A stretch of DNA of 64,000 nt from Paraburkholderia sp. CNPSo 3272 (GTDB taxonomy: Bacteria > Pseudomonadota > Gammaproteobacteria > Burkholderiales > Burkholderiaceae), in NCBI RefSeq assembly GCF_024206495.1, contig NZ_JAMBPQ010000025.1:1-64000 (forward strand), in the 5' to 3' direction. Below the pieces are notes generated by a model, which had not been told where the DNA came from, made no database searches, and saw nothing but the letters and a program-made list of their open reading frames with translations. Below, piece by piece: positions 35,298 to 45,232 of the stretch; the stretch's first letter is position 1; the number at the start of each line of letters is the position of its first letter. The position numbers and the translations under genes are program-made.

Positions 35298-35998
35298 TCT
35301 TATTAACCCTTGAGGCTAGATGACGCCCGGCATTGCAGGAGCGATATCCGGCAGCTTCACGCGATATCGGTCCGGCATCGCGACAAATTAAGGCGCGCGC
35401 GAAAGGCTAAATCATCACCTGGGTGGCGAAAGAAATCCGTCAACAATCGTTAAGCGAAATGACGATCGACAAGAATTAAGGCTAATTAAATTTTGAGATA
35501 CCTGATTCGCATTGCTTACGCTTCGCTGGCGACGTGCATGTCGCGTTCTGTCAGTTATGCTGACTATAGTTTTTGGACTACTGCGGCACAGCATGCGGAT
35601 AACGGCTTCCATGCAAACCGCTGGATATCAACGTGCGGTAGGTGTCGATTGCGGCGCTGAATTCGCCGGCCACTAGCGGCTGTGCCCTCGTGGTCTCCGT
35701 CGTTTTTCGATCGGGTTGTCCCGCTGACCGCTGCTTATCGGCCGGTGTTTTCGATCATGAATGGGGCGGTTCGGGGCCCGAATTCGTCGCCGCGGCGAAG
35801 GAGGGCGATAAATGGAGCGGGGCGCCGGGGCGTGGGGCCGGGGCGCCGCGGCTCGCAAGTCCCTCAAAGCAGATTCGATACGACCGTTCGAAATGCATCC
35901 CGCAGGACCTGGGCGGCTACGCCAGGCGCGCCGCCCCGAAGCGCAGCAAGCGGCACAACGCATACAATTACGCCGGACCCACTCTAAATTGAACGGCG
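35298..35998. promoter_or_regulatory. 701-bp gene-free region between bcpA and the two-component system
   Basis: This is a divergent control region. The right part (about 35640-35995) is very GC-rich and contains only open frames without family features. The middle (35400-35620) is notably AT-rich for this genome and probably holds the bcpA promoter. Two copies of GCGATATC lie at 35341-35348 and 35361-35368, 20 bp apart on the same face of the helix, in the likely bcpA leader. AAGGGTTAATAAGA precedes the bcpA ATG. Confidence 0.4.
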
Positions 35999-36675
<677 letters not shown>

Positions 36676-36676
<1 letters not shown>

Positions 36677-38100
36677 TGCCGCGCATGGCTGTGCGCTCGC
36701 TCGCCACAGGGCTCGCGCTGAGTTTCGCGGGCACCACGCTCGCCGTATTCGCGCTCGTGGGCAGCACGCTTTATTTCACGCTGGACCGCGAAGTGAAGCG
36801 GCAGGACGACCTCGATATCGTGCTGATTTCGCGTCACACGCGCCGCCTCGCGCAGGAGCTGCACAACGAGCACGACGTCCGCGAGCATGCGGAGCGCCTC
36901 ACGAGCCAGGTGCTCGGCAATCCCGCGCTTTCCATGGAAATACTCGGAACCGGCGGCGCGCAACTCGCCGAGCACAACACGGCGGGCATTGCGGACGCCG
37001 CGTTTCCAGAAGCAGCGCTCGCACGGCGCCTCCCGCCGACGCAACGCATTACCGAGGGCGACGTGGTGGCATGGCGCAACGCGCGCGGCGTACCCGTGCG
37101 CGGACTCGCTACCGACGCCGCGCTGGCGGACGGCACGCCCGTCACCATCGTCATCGCACGCGACATGACCGATCGCTGGCAGCTGCTCGATCACTATCGC
37201 GAGCGGCTCTACGGCTTCGGCCTGGCAGGCATGCTGCTGGCTTTCCTCATGAGCTGGCTGCTCGTGCGCGAGTCGCTGCGTCCGCTGCGCGAGATGGCGG
37301 CGCGTGCGGCCACGGTCACGGTCGACCGGCTCGATACGCCCATCGAAGTCGAACGCGCGCCGAGCGAGCTCGAAGCGCTCACGAAATCGCTCAACGCCAT
37401 GCTCGACCGTTTGCACGGGGGCTTCGAGCGCATGTCGCAATACACGGCGGATCTCGCGCATGACATGCGCACGCCGCTCGGCAACCTGCGCGGCGCGAAC
37501 GAAGTGGCGCTCGCGCGCGAGCGCACCACGGCGGAGTACGAAGCGTTGCTCGAATCGAATCTGGAGGAATGCGAACGGCTTTCGCGCATGATCGAAAGCG
37601 TGATTTTTCTCGCGCGCGCGGAGCACCCGCAGTTCATGACGACGCTCGCTGAGTTCGACGTGCACGACGCGCTCACGCAGATTGCCGACTACTTCGAAGG
37701 TCTCGCCGAAGAGGCGGGCGTGCAAATCCGTGTGCAGGGCGAGGGCCGCCTGCGCGCGGACAAGGAGCTGTTCCGGCGCGCCGTGGGCAACCTGCTCGCC
37801 AATGCGCTGCGCTATGCGCCGCGCGGCGCGGCGATCACGCTGAGCGTCGAGCAGACGCCAAATGCCGTCGAGGTCACGGTGGCCAATCCGGGCACGCCGA
37901 TCGAAGCCGCGCTGCTGGAGCGCATTTTCGACCGCTTCTATCGCGCGGATGCGTCGCGCCACCGCGAGGCGCGCGCGGGCGCATCCGCGGGTCTGGGGCT
38001 CGCGATCGTGCGCACGATCATGGCGCTGCACGGCGGCTCGGCGCGCGCCGAAAGCGATGCGACGAGCACGCGGTTCATCCTGACGTTTGCCCGCCCTTAG
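36676..38100 (+). CDS. Heavy-metal-type sensor histidine kinase (IrlS/CusS-like)
   Basis: The 474-residue protein has two membrane helices (about 10-32 and about 173-195) bounding a periplasmic sensor of about 140 residues, then HAMP (PLREMAARAATVTVDRLDTP). The H box is DLAHDMRTPLGNLRGANE, the N box NLLANALRYAPRG and the G box ASAGLGLAIVRTIMA. The start codon overlaps the regulator stop (TGATG), so the pair is coupled. Its last 26 bp overlap the last codons of the outer-membrane channel gene on the opposite strand. The actual signal (metal or other) is not readable. Confidence 0.92.
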
Positions 38101-39559
38101 CGCTCAAGTCGCTCAGCGCCGCGCGGTCCCAGCCGCCGCCGAGCGCCTGGAGCAGATGCACGCTCGCATCGAGCCTTCTTCCTGCGATCTGCTCCTCGTT
38201 GCGTTCGTTCGAGAGCGCGATGGTCTGTGCCGTCACGACATCGAGATAGTTCACCGCGCCCGCCTGGTAGCGGTTGGTGGTGAGCTTGAGCGAGAGTTGC
38301 GCGGCGGCGGTGGCGCGCTGCTGGCTTTGCGCTTCGCTCGCCAGCGTGTCGAGCGCGCTCAGGTTGTCTTCGACTTGCTGGAACGCCGTCAGCACGGTTT
38401 GCCGGTAGCCGGCTACTGCCGCATCGTATTGTGCGTTCGCGCCTTTGAGCGTGGCGTCGCGCCGGCCCCCGTCGAAGAGTGTGCCCGCCAGTTGCGAGCC
38501 GAGCGACCAGAAGAGGCTGGGCGCGCTCAGCCACGGCGCGAAGAACGTGCTTTCGAGGCCCGCCGTCGCGGAGAGCGTAAGATCGGGATAAAAGGCCGCG
38601 CGCGCTGCGCCGATTCCTGCATTGGCCGCGGCCACGCGCCGCTCGGCCGCCGCGATGTCGGGCCGCCGCTCGAGCAGCGCGGAGGGCACGCCCGCGGGAA
38701 TCGACGGCACGACGGCGGGATCGACACGCGGCGGCAGACTGAACGTCGAAGCGGGCACGCCGATCAGCGTGGCGATGGCGTGCTGAAGCTGCGCGCGCTG
38801 AACGTCGATGTCGCTATCCGCCGTGCGCGCGCTTTCGAGCTGGGTTTGTGCCTGGGCGACCGCCGAGGCGTCAATCGCGCCGTCGGCGAGCTGCTGCTGC
38901 ACGATGCGCAGCGCGGCCGTGTAGGCGGTCACGGTGTCGTCGAGCAGCTTCTTCTGGCGATCGAGCGAACGCAAATCGAAGTAAGCCGTAGCAAGCTGGC
39001 TCGCAACCGAAAGGCGCACCGATTCGAGGTCGGCTTGCGTGGCCTGGGCGTTGGCGTGGGCCTGGGTGGTCGCGTCCTTCACGCGCCCGAACAGGTCGGG
39101 TTCCCAGCTTGCCGTGAGGCCCGTCGAATAATCGGGAATCGTCTTGCCCGCGAGCGAATGGTCGACGAGATTCTGCGAGGTCCGGTAACGCTGCGCCGCC
39201 ACACCAGCCGTGACGGTCGGCGCATAGCCCGCGCGCTGATAGTCGATCATCGCGCGCGCGGCTTCGAGATTGGCAACGGCCTGGCGCACGCTCTGGTTCG
39301 ACACGTCGACGCGGGCTTCGAGCTGGTCGAGGTCGTCGTCGCCGAAGAGCGTCCACCATGGGCCGCGCGTTTGGGCGTCGGCGGGCGCGGCGACGGTCCA
39401 GCCGGGCGCCGCCGCCGGTTGCGTTGTTTGTGTCGCGAAGTGCGCAGGCACGTCCGCCGAGGGCACGCTGTAATGGGGCAACGTGGTGCACGCCGCGAGC
39501 GATGCCGCCGTGCAGGCGACGACGATCCGGCGAAGCGCTGGAAGAGGGTGTTCGAACAT
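38075..39559 (-). CDS. RND efflux outer-membrane lipoprotein, NodT family
   Basis: The 494-residue protein has a signal with lipobox LAAC-TTLPHYSVPSADVP, typical of OprM/NodT channels, which begin after the Cys with a proline-rich stretch. Two outer-membrane efflux repeats follow (PWWTLFGDDDLDQLEARVD, then VRQAVANLEAARAMIDYQRA; later LLERRPDIAAAERRVAAANA and YPDLTLSATAGL). Third gene of the RND operon, 12 bp after the adaptor stop. The ATG at 39559 is preferred; a GTG at 39571 is in frame. Confidence 0.92.
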   Translation of the reverse strand: MFEHPLPALRRIVVACTAASLAACTTLPHYSVPSADVPAHFATQTTQPAAAPGWTVAAPADAQTRGPWWTLFGDDDLDQLEARVDVSNQSVRQAVANLEAARAMIDYQRAGYAPTVTAGVAAQRYRTSQNLVDHSLAGKTIPDYSTGLTASWEPDLFGRVKDATTQAHANAQATQADLESVRLSVASQLATAYFDLRSLDRQKKLLDDTVTAYTAALRIVQQQLADGAIDASAVAQAQTQLESARTADSDIDVQRAQLQHAIATLIGVPASTFSLPPRVDPAVVPSIPAGVPSALLERRPDIAAAERRVAAANAGIGAARAAFYPDLTLSATAGLESTFFAPWLSAPSLFWSLGSQLAGTLFDGGRRDATLKGANAQYDAAVAGYRQTVLTAFQQVEDNLSALDTLASEAQSQQRATAAAQLSLKLTTNRYQAGAVNYLDVVTAQTIALSNERNEEQIAGRRLDASVHLLQALGGGWDRAALSDLSAKGGQTSG

Positions 39560-39571
39560 GATGAGCCTCAC

Positions 39572-40786
39572 TTACGCGTTCGCTTTCGCAGCCGTCGAAG
39601 CCGCGACCACGCGCACGCTCTGGCCGCTCGCAATGGCGTCGCCGGGATTGTTGATGACGCGATCGGTCGGCGCGAGTCCGGTTGCGATTTCCACGTAGGT
39701 GCCGAAGTCGCGGCCGATGGTCACCTTGCGCAATTGCACCGTGTTCTTTGCATCCACCACCGCGACTGTCACGCCGTCCGGGCGGAACAGCAGCGCGCTC
39801 ACAGGCAGTTCGAGCGAAGGCGCGGCCGCCGTGAGCGCAAGATGCACCTGCGCGTAGGCGCCGGGCATCAGCGCGCCGTCGTGGTTGTCCACATCGACTT
39901 CTACGCGCAACGTGCGGCTCACGGGATCGATCACGTTCGCGCTGCGCGCCACGCTCGCCTCGAAGCGTCGCCCCGGATATTGCTGCGTCGTCAGCCAGAC
40001 GGTCGTGCCCGGCGTCACGAGGCTCGCGTCGTCCTGGGGCACGTCCACGTACACGCGCAGCCGGTCGGTCTGGGAGATATGGAACAACTCGCCCGGCATC
40101 GTGGCGAGGCCGGGCGTGCCGCCCGCGGTGACGAGCGCGCCCACCTGCACGTTGCGCGCCGTGATGACGCCGTCGAAAGGCGCCGTTACGTTCTGGTAGG
40201 CAACCAGCTCCTGCAGCCGCGCCACATTGGCCTGCGCCGCCTGGAGCGTGGCGAGTTTCGCGGCGGCGTCGCTCGTTTTCGCCTGGGCGTCCTGCTCGGA
40301 GACCGATTGCGTCTGCAGCATCGTCTGCCAGCGCTGTGCCGTGCTGCTGGCGAAGCGATAGTTGGCCTGCGCGGTGGCTTCGTCGGCGCGCGCCTGCTGG
40401 AGTTGCGCGTCGAGCTCGGGCGTGTCGATCTGCGCGAGCGTCTGCCCCGCCTTCACGTGCGCGCCGATATCCGTGTACCAGTGCTGCACGTACCCGCTCG
40501 TGCGCGCGTAGATCGAGGCGTCGGCCCACGACATCACCGAGCCGGGCAGCAACAGGTCCTGCGTGGCAGGTGCGCGCGTGGGCGTGAGCGTCGAGACGAT
40601 CAGTTCGCGCTGCGCCGCGACCTGCCGGGCTTGGGCCGTGCGTGCTTCGAGGCGCGGCACAATGCCCGCCGAGAGGAGCGTCGCGGCGATAGCGAGGCAG
40701 GTAAGGCCGACGACGACAGCCGAGCGACCTCGCTTTGCGGTTCGCGCCGCGGCATCGCGTTCTTCGTGCGGTGTCTGCGATTTCAT
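39572..40786 (-). CDS. RND efflux periplasmic adaptor (membrane fusion protein)
   Basis: The 404-residue protein begins MKSQTPHEERDAAARTAKRG with one inner-membrane helix (VVVGLTCLAIAATLLSAGI). The lipoyl/hairpin segment runs QDLLLPGSVMSWADASIYAR, VQHWYTDIGAHVKAGQTLAQ and IDTPELDAQLQQARADEATA, and the second lipoyl half is VTAPFDGVITARNVQVG. Beta-barrel and membrane-proximal domains follow (TTQQYPGRRFEASVARSANV). The ATG at 40786 has AAGGATTCCAGA upstream; the longer start would overlap the pump gene. It links the inner-membrane pump to the NodT channel. Confidence 0.92.
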   Translation of the reverse strand: MKSQTPHEERDAAARTAKRGRSAVVVGLTCLAIAATLLSAGIVPRLEARTAQARQVAAQRELIVSTLTPTRAPATQDLLLPGSVMSWADASIYARTSGYVQHWYTDIGAHVKAGQTLAQIDTPELDAQLQQARADEATAQANYRFASSTAQRWQTMLQTQSVSEQDAQAKTSDAAAKLATLQAAQANVARLQELVAYQNVTAPFDGVITARNVQVGALVTAGGTPGLATMPGELFHISQTDRLRVYVDVPQDDASLVTPGTTVWLTTQQYPGRRFEASVARSANVIDPVSRTLRVEVDVDNHDGALMPGAYAQVHLALTAAAPSLELPVSALLFRPDGVTVAVVDAKNTVQLRKVTIGRDFGTYVEIATGLAPTDRVINNPGDAIASGQSVRVVAASTAAKANA

Positions 40787-40796
40787 TCTGGAATCC

Positions 40797-43700
40797 TTAT
40801 TCAACGTGAGTGGTTGCACTGGCTTGCGCATCGTTGCTGGCATCGCGCGCGGCGCGGCGTTGCGCGAGCCAGCCATGCACCATGCCGAACACGACCGGCA
40901 CGAACACGAGCGTGGAAAGCGTGCCGATCGCGAGGCCGCCGATCACGGCGCGCCCGAGCGGCGCGTTCTGTTCGCCGCCGTCGCCGAGACCCAGCGCCAT
41001 CGGCAACATGCCGATCAGCATCGCGAGCGCCGTCATGAGCACGGGGCGGAAGCGGTTGAAGCCCGCATCGAGTGCGGCGGCGAGCGGCTCCATGCCCGCG
41101 GCGAGCGACTCGCGCGCCGTGTTGATGACGAGAATGCTGTTGGCCGTGGCGATGCCCATGCAGAGGATCGTGCCCGTGAGCGCCGGCACGCTGAGCGTGG
41201 TCTGCGTGACGAACAGCATCCACGCGATGCCGGCAAGCGAGGCCGGCAGGCCGCTCACGATGATGAGCGGATCGAGCCACGACTGGAAATTCACGACCAT
41301 CAGCAGGTACACGAGCGCGATGGCGAACACCAGGCCCGCCGCAAGGCCGCTGAACGAGGCGTTCATCGACTGCACCTGGCCGCGCATCACGATCGACGAG
41401 CCCGGCGGCAACTGCGCGCGCGCGGCGTTCACGAGGCGGTTCACGTCGGAGGCGACGCCGCCCAGGTCGCGTCCTTGTGTCGATGCGAAGATATCGAGCA
41501 CGGGCTGCACGTTGTAGTGCGAGACCACGGCTTCCTGCGAGCTTCGCGAAACCGTGCCGAGCGTGCCGAGCTGGTTCTGCGGCGCGAACGTGACCGATTG
41601 CGACGTCGTCAGCGGAATATTGGCGAGTGTTTGCAGCGAATGGATATCGTATTGCGGCACCTCGGTCACGAGCGGATAGCTCACGCCGTTCTTCGGATCG
41701 AGCCAGAAATTGGGCGTGGTTTGCGAACTGCCCGAGAGCGCGATGAGCAGGTTCTGCGCCACGTCGTGCTGCGTGAGGCCCGCTTGCAAGGCCTTCGTGC
41801 GATCCACGTCGACGTTGATGGTGGGCTCGTCGCCGGGCTGCTGGATGCGCGCGTCGACGAGGCCGCGCACGCCGCGCATCTGGTCGAGCAGGTGGTTCGC
41901 CACGACGCGGTTCTGCGCGAGTTTGTTGCCGACGATCTGCACGTCGATGGGCGCGGGCAGGCCGAAGTTCAGGATCTGGCTCACGATGTCGGCGGGCAGG
42001 AACGCGAAGGTCACGCCCGGAAACGCGGCGTTGAGCGCGTTGCGCAGCTTCGCCACATATTGCGCGGTGGGCGCGTGCTTTGGCGCGAGCGTGATGAGGA
42101 TATCCGCATCTCCGGGACCGATGGGGTCCGACGAGTCATATGTGAGGTTAATGCCGCTCACCGGCACGCCGATGTTGTCGAGCACCGCGGCCTGTTCGGC
42201 GGGCGGAATCACGCTGCGGATTTTCGCTTCGACTTCGTCGGTGATGCGCGCCGTTTCCTCGATGCGCGTGCCGGTTGGCGCGCGCAGATGCAGGCGGATT
42301 TCGCCGGTATCGACAGCGGGAAAGAAGTCGCGGCCGGTGAACGGCACGAGCACGAGCGAGCCGAGGCACAGCGCGACCCACAGCACGACGAAACGGCGGC
42401 GCTGCGCAATCGCAGCCTGAAGCAGCGCGCGGTAGCGGTTGCGCACCGCTTCGAAGCGGCGCTCGAAGCCCGCCTGAAAGCGCGTCAACGCACCGGCGAT
42501 GCCGCGCCTGGGGGCAGCGTCCGGCTTGCGCGCACGCAGCAGATACATGGCGAGCGTGGGAATCAGCGTGCGCGAGAAGAAGTACGACGCGCACATCGCG
42601 AACACCACGGCCTCGGCGAGCGGTACGAACAGATAGCGCGCCACGCCCGAAAGCAGGAACATCGGCACGAACACGATGCAGATGGAGAGCGTCGAAACGA
42701 ACGTCGGCACGGCGATCTCGCCGGAGCCGTTGAGAATGGCGTCGTGCAGCGGCGCGCCGCGCTCCAGATGATGCGTGATGTTTTCGATAGCGACGGTGGC
42801 GTCGTCAACGAGGATGCCGACCGCAAGCGCGAGCCCGCCGAGGGTCATGATGTTGATGGTCTCGCCGAGCGCCGCGAGCGCGATGAGCGACGTGAGCACG
42901 GCGAGCGGAATCGTCACGGCGATGATGAGCGTGGCGCGCCAGCTGCCGAGGAAGAGCAGGATCATCGCGGCGGTGAGGCAAGCCGCAATGAGCGCCTCGC
43001 GCACCACGCCCGAGATCGCCGACTTCACGAACACGGACTGATCGGAGAGCGGCGTGATCTTGAGCGCGCTCGGCAGGCCCGCGGCGATCGTCGGCAGCAT
43101 GGCCTTCACCTGCTGGATGATCGTGAGCGTCGAGGCGCTGCCGGTCTTTTCGACCGTAAGGAGTGCAGCGCGTTTTCCGTCCGCGCGCACGATGTTCGTT
43201 TGCGGCGCGTAGCCGTCGATCACGTGCGCGACGTCGCGCACATAGACCACGCTGCCGTTCACGGTCTTGATGGGCAGGTCGTTGAGCGCCGCGACGGTTT
43301 GCGTGCTGCCGTTCATCTCCACGTTGTATTCGCGCGAGCCGATCTTCGCCGTGCCGCCGGGCAGGATGAGGTTCTGCGCGTTCACGGCGTTGACGACGTC
43401 CGCGGGCGCGAGACCTTTGGCCTGCAACGCTTTCGGATCGAGCTGCACCATGATCTGGCGGATCTTGCCGCCGTAGGGCAGCGGCACGGCCGCGCCCTGG
43501 ACGGTCGCGAGCTGCGTGCGGATGAAGCTGTTGCCGAGGTCGTAAAGCGACTGCTCGGGCAAGGTCGCGCTGGACAGGCCCAGTTGCAGCACTGGCACCG
43601 TGGAGGCGTTGTACGTGATGATGTTCGGGGGCAGCGTGCCGGGCGGCAGCACACGCAGGATCGACGCGGAGTTGGACGCGGCCTCGGCAATCGCGCGGTT

Positions 43701-44006
43701 GATGTCGGCGCCAGGATGGAAGAACACCTTCACGACCGACACGCCGTTGAGCGACTGGGATTCGATGTGCTCGATGTCGTCCACGTCCGAAGTCAGCGCG
43801 CGCTCGTAGTTCGAGGTGATGCGGTGCGCCATGTCCTCAGCGGAGAAGCCGTTGTAGGTCCAGACGATGCTGACCACCGGGATATTGATGTTCGGAAAAA
43901 TGTCCGTGGGCGTGCGCATGATGGCGAGCGGCCCGAGGACAAAGAGCAGTACGGCCAGCACGATGAACGTGTAAGGCCGTCTGAGAGCCAGTTTGACGAT
44001 CCACAT
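40797..44006 (-). CDS. RND efflux inner-membrane permease (HAE-1/MdtBC-like)
   Basis: The 1069-residue protein has the AcrB-type double repeat of one helix, a large periplasmic loop and five to six helices. Diagnostic text is LALRRPYTFIVLAVLLFVLG at the start, DIFPNINIPVVSIVWTYNGF, the paired acidic residues in helix 4 (GILVDDATVAIENITHHLER) and a second-half counterpart GTILCMGIATANSILVINTA. The heavy-metal type (CzcA) carries DFG/DGA motifs in helix 4 that are not seen, so organic compounds rather than metals are the likely cargo despite the metal-type regulators nearby. The ATG at 44006 matches the family start; 44039 is an alternative. Confidence 0.92.
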   Translation of the reverse strand: MWIVKLALRRPYTFIVLAVLLFVLGPLAIMRTPTDIFPNINIPVVSIVWTYNGFSAEDMAHRITSNYERALTSDVDDIEHIESQSLNGVSVVKVFFHPGADINRAIAEAASNSASILRVLPPGTLPPNIITYNASTVPVLQLGLSSATLPEQSLYDLGNSFIRTQLATVQGAAVPLPYGGKIRQIMVQLDPKALQAKGLAPADVVNAVNAQNLILPGGTAKIGSREYNVEMNGSTQTVAALNDLPIKTVNGSVVYVRDVAHVIDGYAPQTNIVRADGKRAALLTVEKTGSASTLTIIQQVKAMLPTIAAGLPSALKITPLSDQSVFVKSAISGVVREALIAACLTAAMILLFLGSWRATLIIAVTIPLAVLTSLIALAALGETINIMTLGGLALAVGILVDDATVAIENITHHLERGAPLHDAILNGSGEIAVPTFVSTLSICIVFVPMFLLSGVARYLFVPLAEAVVFAMCASYFFSRTLIPTLAMYLLRARKPDAAPRRGIAGALTRFQAGFERRFEAVRNRYRALLQAAIAQRRRFVVLWVALCLGSLVLVPFTGRDFFPAVDTGEIRLHLRAPTGTRIEETARITDEVEAKIRSVIPPAEQAAVLDNIGVPVSGINLTYDSSDPIGPGDADILITLAPKHAPTAQYVAKLRNALNAAFPGVTFAFLPADIVSQILNFGLPAPIDVQIVGNKLAQNRVVANHLLDQMRGVRGLVDARIQQPGDEPTINVDVDRTKALQAGLTQHDVAQNLLIALSGSSQTTPNFWLDPKNGVSYPLVTEVPQYDIHSLQTLANIPLTTSQSVTFAPQNQLGTLGTVSRSSQEAVVSHYNVQPVLDIFASTQGRDLGGVASDVNRLVNAARAQLPPGSSIVMRGQVQSMNASFSGLAAGLVFAIALVYLLMVVNFQSWLDPLIIVSGLPASLAGIAWMLFVTQTTLSVPALTGTILCMGIATANSILVINTARESLAAGMEPLAAALDAGFNRFRPVLMTALAMLIGMLPMALGLGDGGEQNAPLGRAVIGGLAIGTLSTLVFVPVVFGMVHGWLAQRRAARDASNDAQASATTHVE

Positions 44007-44279
44007 GACGGGGTCCGGGTTGAGGCGGGAGTGGCGCAAGTATCGGGAGGGCGCGCTTACCCGGTGCTGACCTCGACATTACGGATTTGTCATCTTTGCC
44101 GCGCAAGCACGCTGGCCGCCGGGGGCGCGCTGCGCCCAGATAACGAACTCGTAATCAGCAGGTCAGCTTTGGGTCAGCGCCGCGCGACCAGAATGCGTTC
44201 AACCTTCGCGACATTGCCGAGGGTGGCTGAGGCGGCATCACTTCCCGATGCAGCGGCCATTCATTGAGAGGCGAACATC

Positions 44280-44636
44280 ATGAAAGCACTCGTTTCCACA
44301 TTGCTCGTTGCCTGCGCCCTGGCCGCTCCGGCTGCCGCTTTCGCACAGAGCGCCACCCCCGCCGACCCGGCCAACGCGCCGGTCACGCGCGCCCAGGTGA
44401 TCGCCGATCTCGTGCGGTTGGAGCAGGCGGGGTATCGTCCTGTGGCCAAGGACGTCAACTACCCGGATGACATCCAGCACGCGGAGGCGATCGTGGCCGA
44501 GGAGCAGGCGCAAAAGAACCAGCAGGCCGCGCCGGGCAGCACGGCGGTCGGCGGCGTGGCGATGACGGGCAGCTCGGACGCGGGTGCGCCGGTCGTGGCG
44601 AGCGTCGGCGAGCGGTCGATTTATGCTGGCCACTGA
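44280..44636 (+). CDS. Small secreted DUF4148 protein
   Basis: The 118-residue protein has a clear signal peptide (MKALVSTLLVACALAAPAAA, cut near FAQ-SA). A DUF4148-type stretch follows, TRAQVIADLVRLEQAGYRPV then YPDDIQHAEAIVAEEQAQ, and a low-complexity tail. The family is widespread and multi-copy in Burkholderiaceae; its function is not established. GAGAGGCG precedes the ATG. It is divergent from the RND pump, about 270 bp away, so the two promoters share one region. Confidence 0.88.
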   Translation: MKALVSTLLVACALAAPAAAFAQSATPADPANAPVTRAQVIADLVRLEQAGYRPVAKDVNYPDDIQHAEAIVAEEQAQKNQQAAPGSTAVGGVAMTGSSDAGAPVVASVGERSIYAGH

Positions 44637-45232
44637 GCGAGCCATAGCGCGGCGCAGCAGCCCCGGCGATAACGCCGGGCGCCGCCGTGCATTTCGATTC
44701 ACTTGATCAAACGTTTGCGCGGATGCAATTTGCCCCGTTCGCGCGCAAGAAATCATTAATCATTTTTATTAGAGCCGCGAATCCGCCCCATTAATAACGG
44801 CGGCGTTAAATCAGCCGCATTGGCAAATTCGCCACAATATCGCGCGTTTGCAGGGTGACATCTTACAGACGCACGCAAATTCATAATGCGCTGGTAAGAT
44901 ACGCGCGAATATGGGATGGCCGCTCTCCATTCCGGGCTCTCGGCGCGAATCTAGACCACTCGCGCCGCCGGAACAGGAGTCTGCGCCGTCAGGCCGACGG
45001 GGAGCGGCCGTCTGCACTACGAATTGCGCTCCATGTTTAGAAAAAGCGCGTACGTTCGGATTGTGTGTTTATTCGCAAGCGTTTGAGACTCGCGTTTCGC
45101 CTTTCCAGCGAATCGTCGTCCGCCGCTTGCCGCTGTTGCGCCTTGCGCAGACGGTCATTCCCCTCGCGGTCTAATCCCGCCGTCATGCCAACAAGGCGTA
45201 TCAAACAGTCGCACATACTGGCCGAACCCGTC
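44637..45232 (+). promoter_or_regulatory. 596-bp leader before the exopolysaccharide sugar transferase gene
   Basis: No supported gene is seen. A hairpin CCCGGCG-ATAA-CGCCGGG lies at 44662-44679 just after the DUF4148 gene, without a T tract. The stretch 44700-44880 is AT-rich for this genome. A spaced inverted repeat ATCTTACAG ... CTGGTAAGAT (44860-44868 and 44891-44900) may be an operator. Long leaders are common before exopolysaccharide operons. Confidence 0.4.

Noticed and set aside
35642..35992. Plus-strand open frames of about 100 codons between bcpA and the response regulator
   Set aside because: Composition is driven by very high GC, with no ribosome site and no protein-like pattern; treated as control region.
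38087..41038. 983-codon plus-strand open frame
   Set aside because: Shadow of the NodT channel and adaptor genes on the other strand; Arg-rich without signatures.
40563..44267. 1234-codon plus-strand open frame opposite the RND genes
   Set aside because: Low-complexity Arg/His/Glu-rich text with no domain; it is the mirror of the GC-rich RND permease and adaptor genes, which have clear family motifs.
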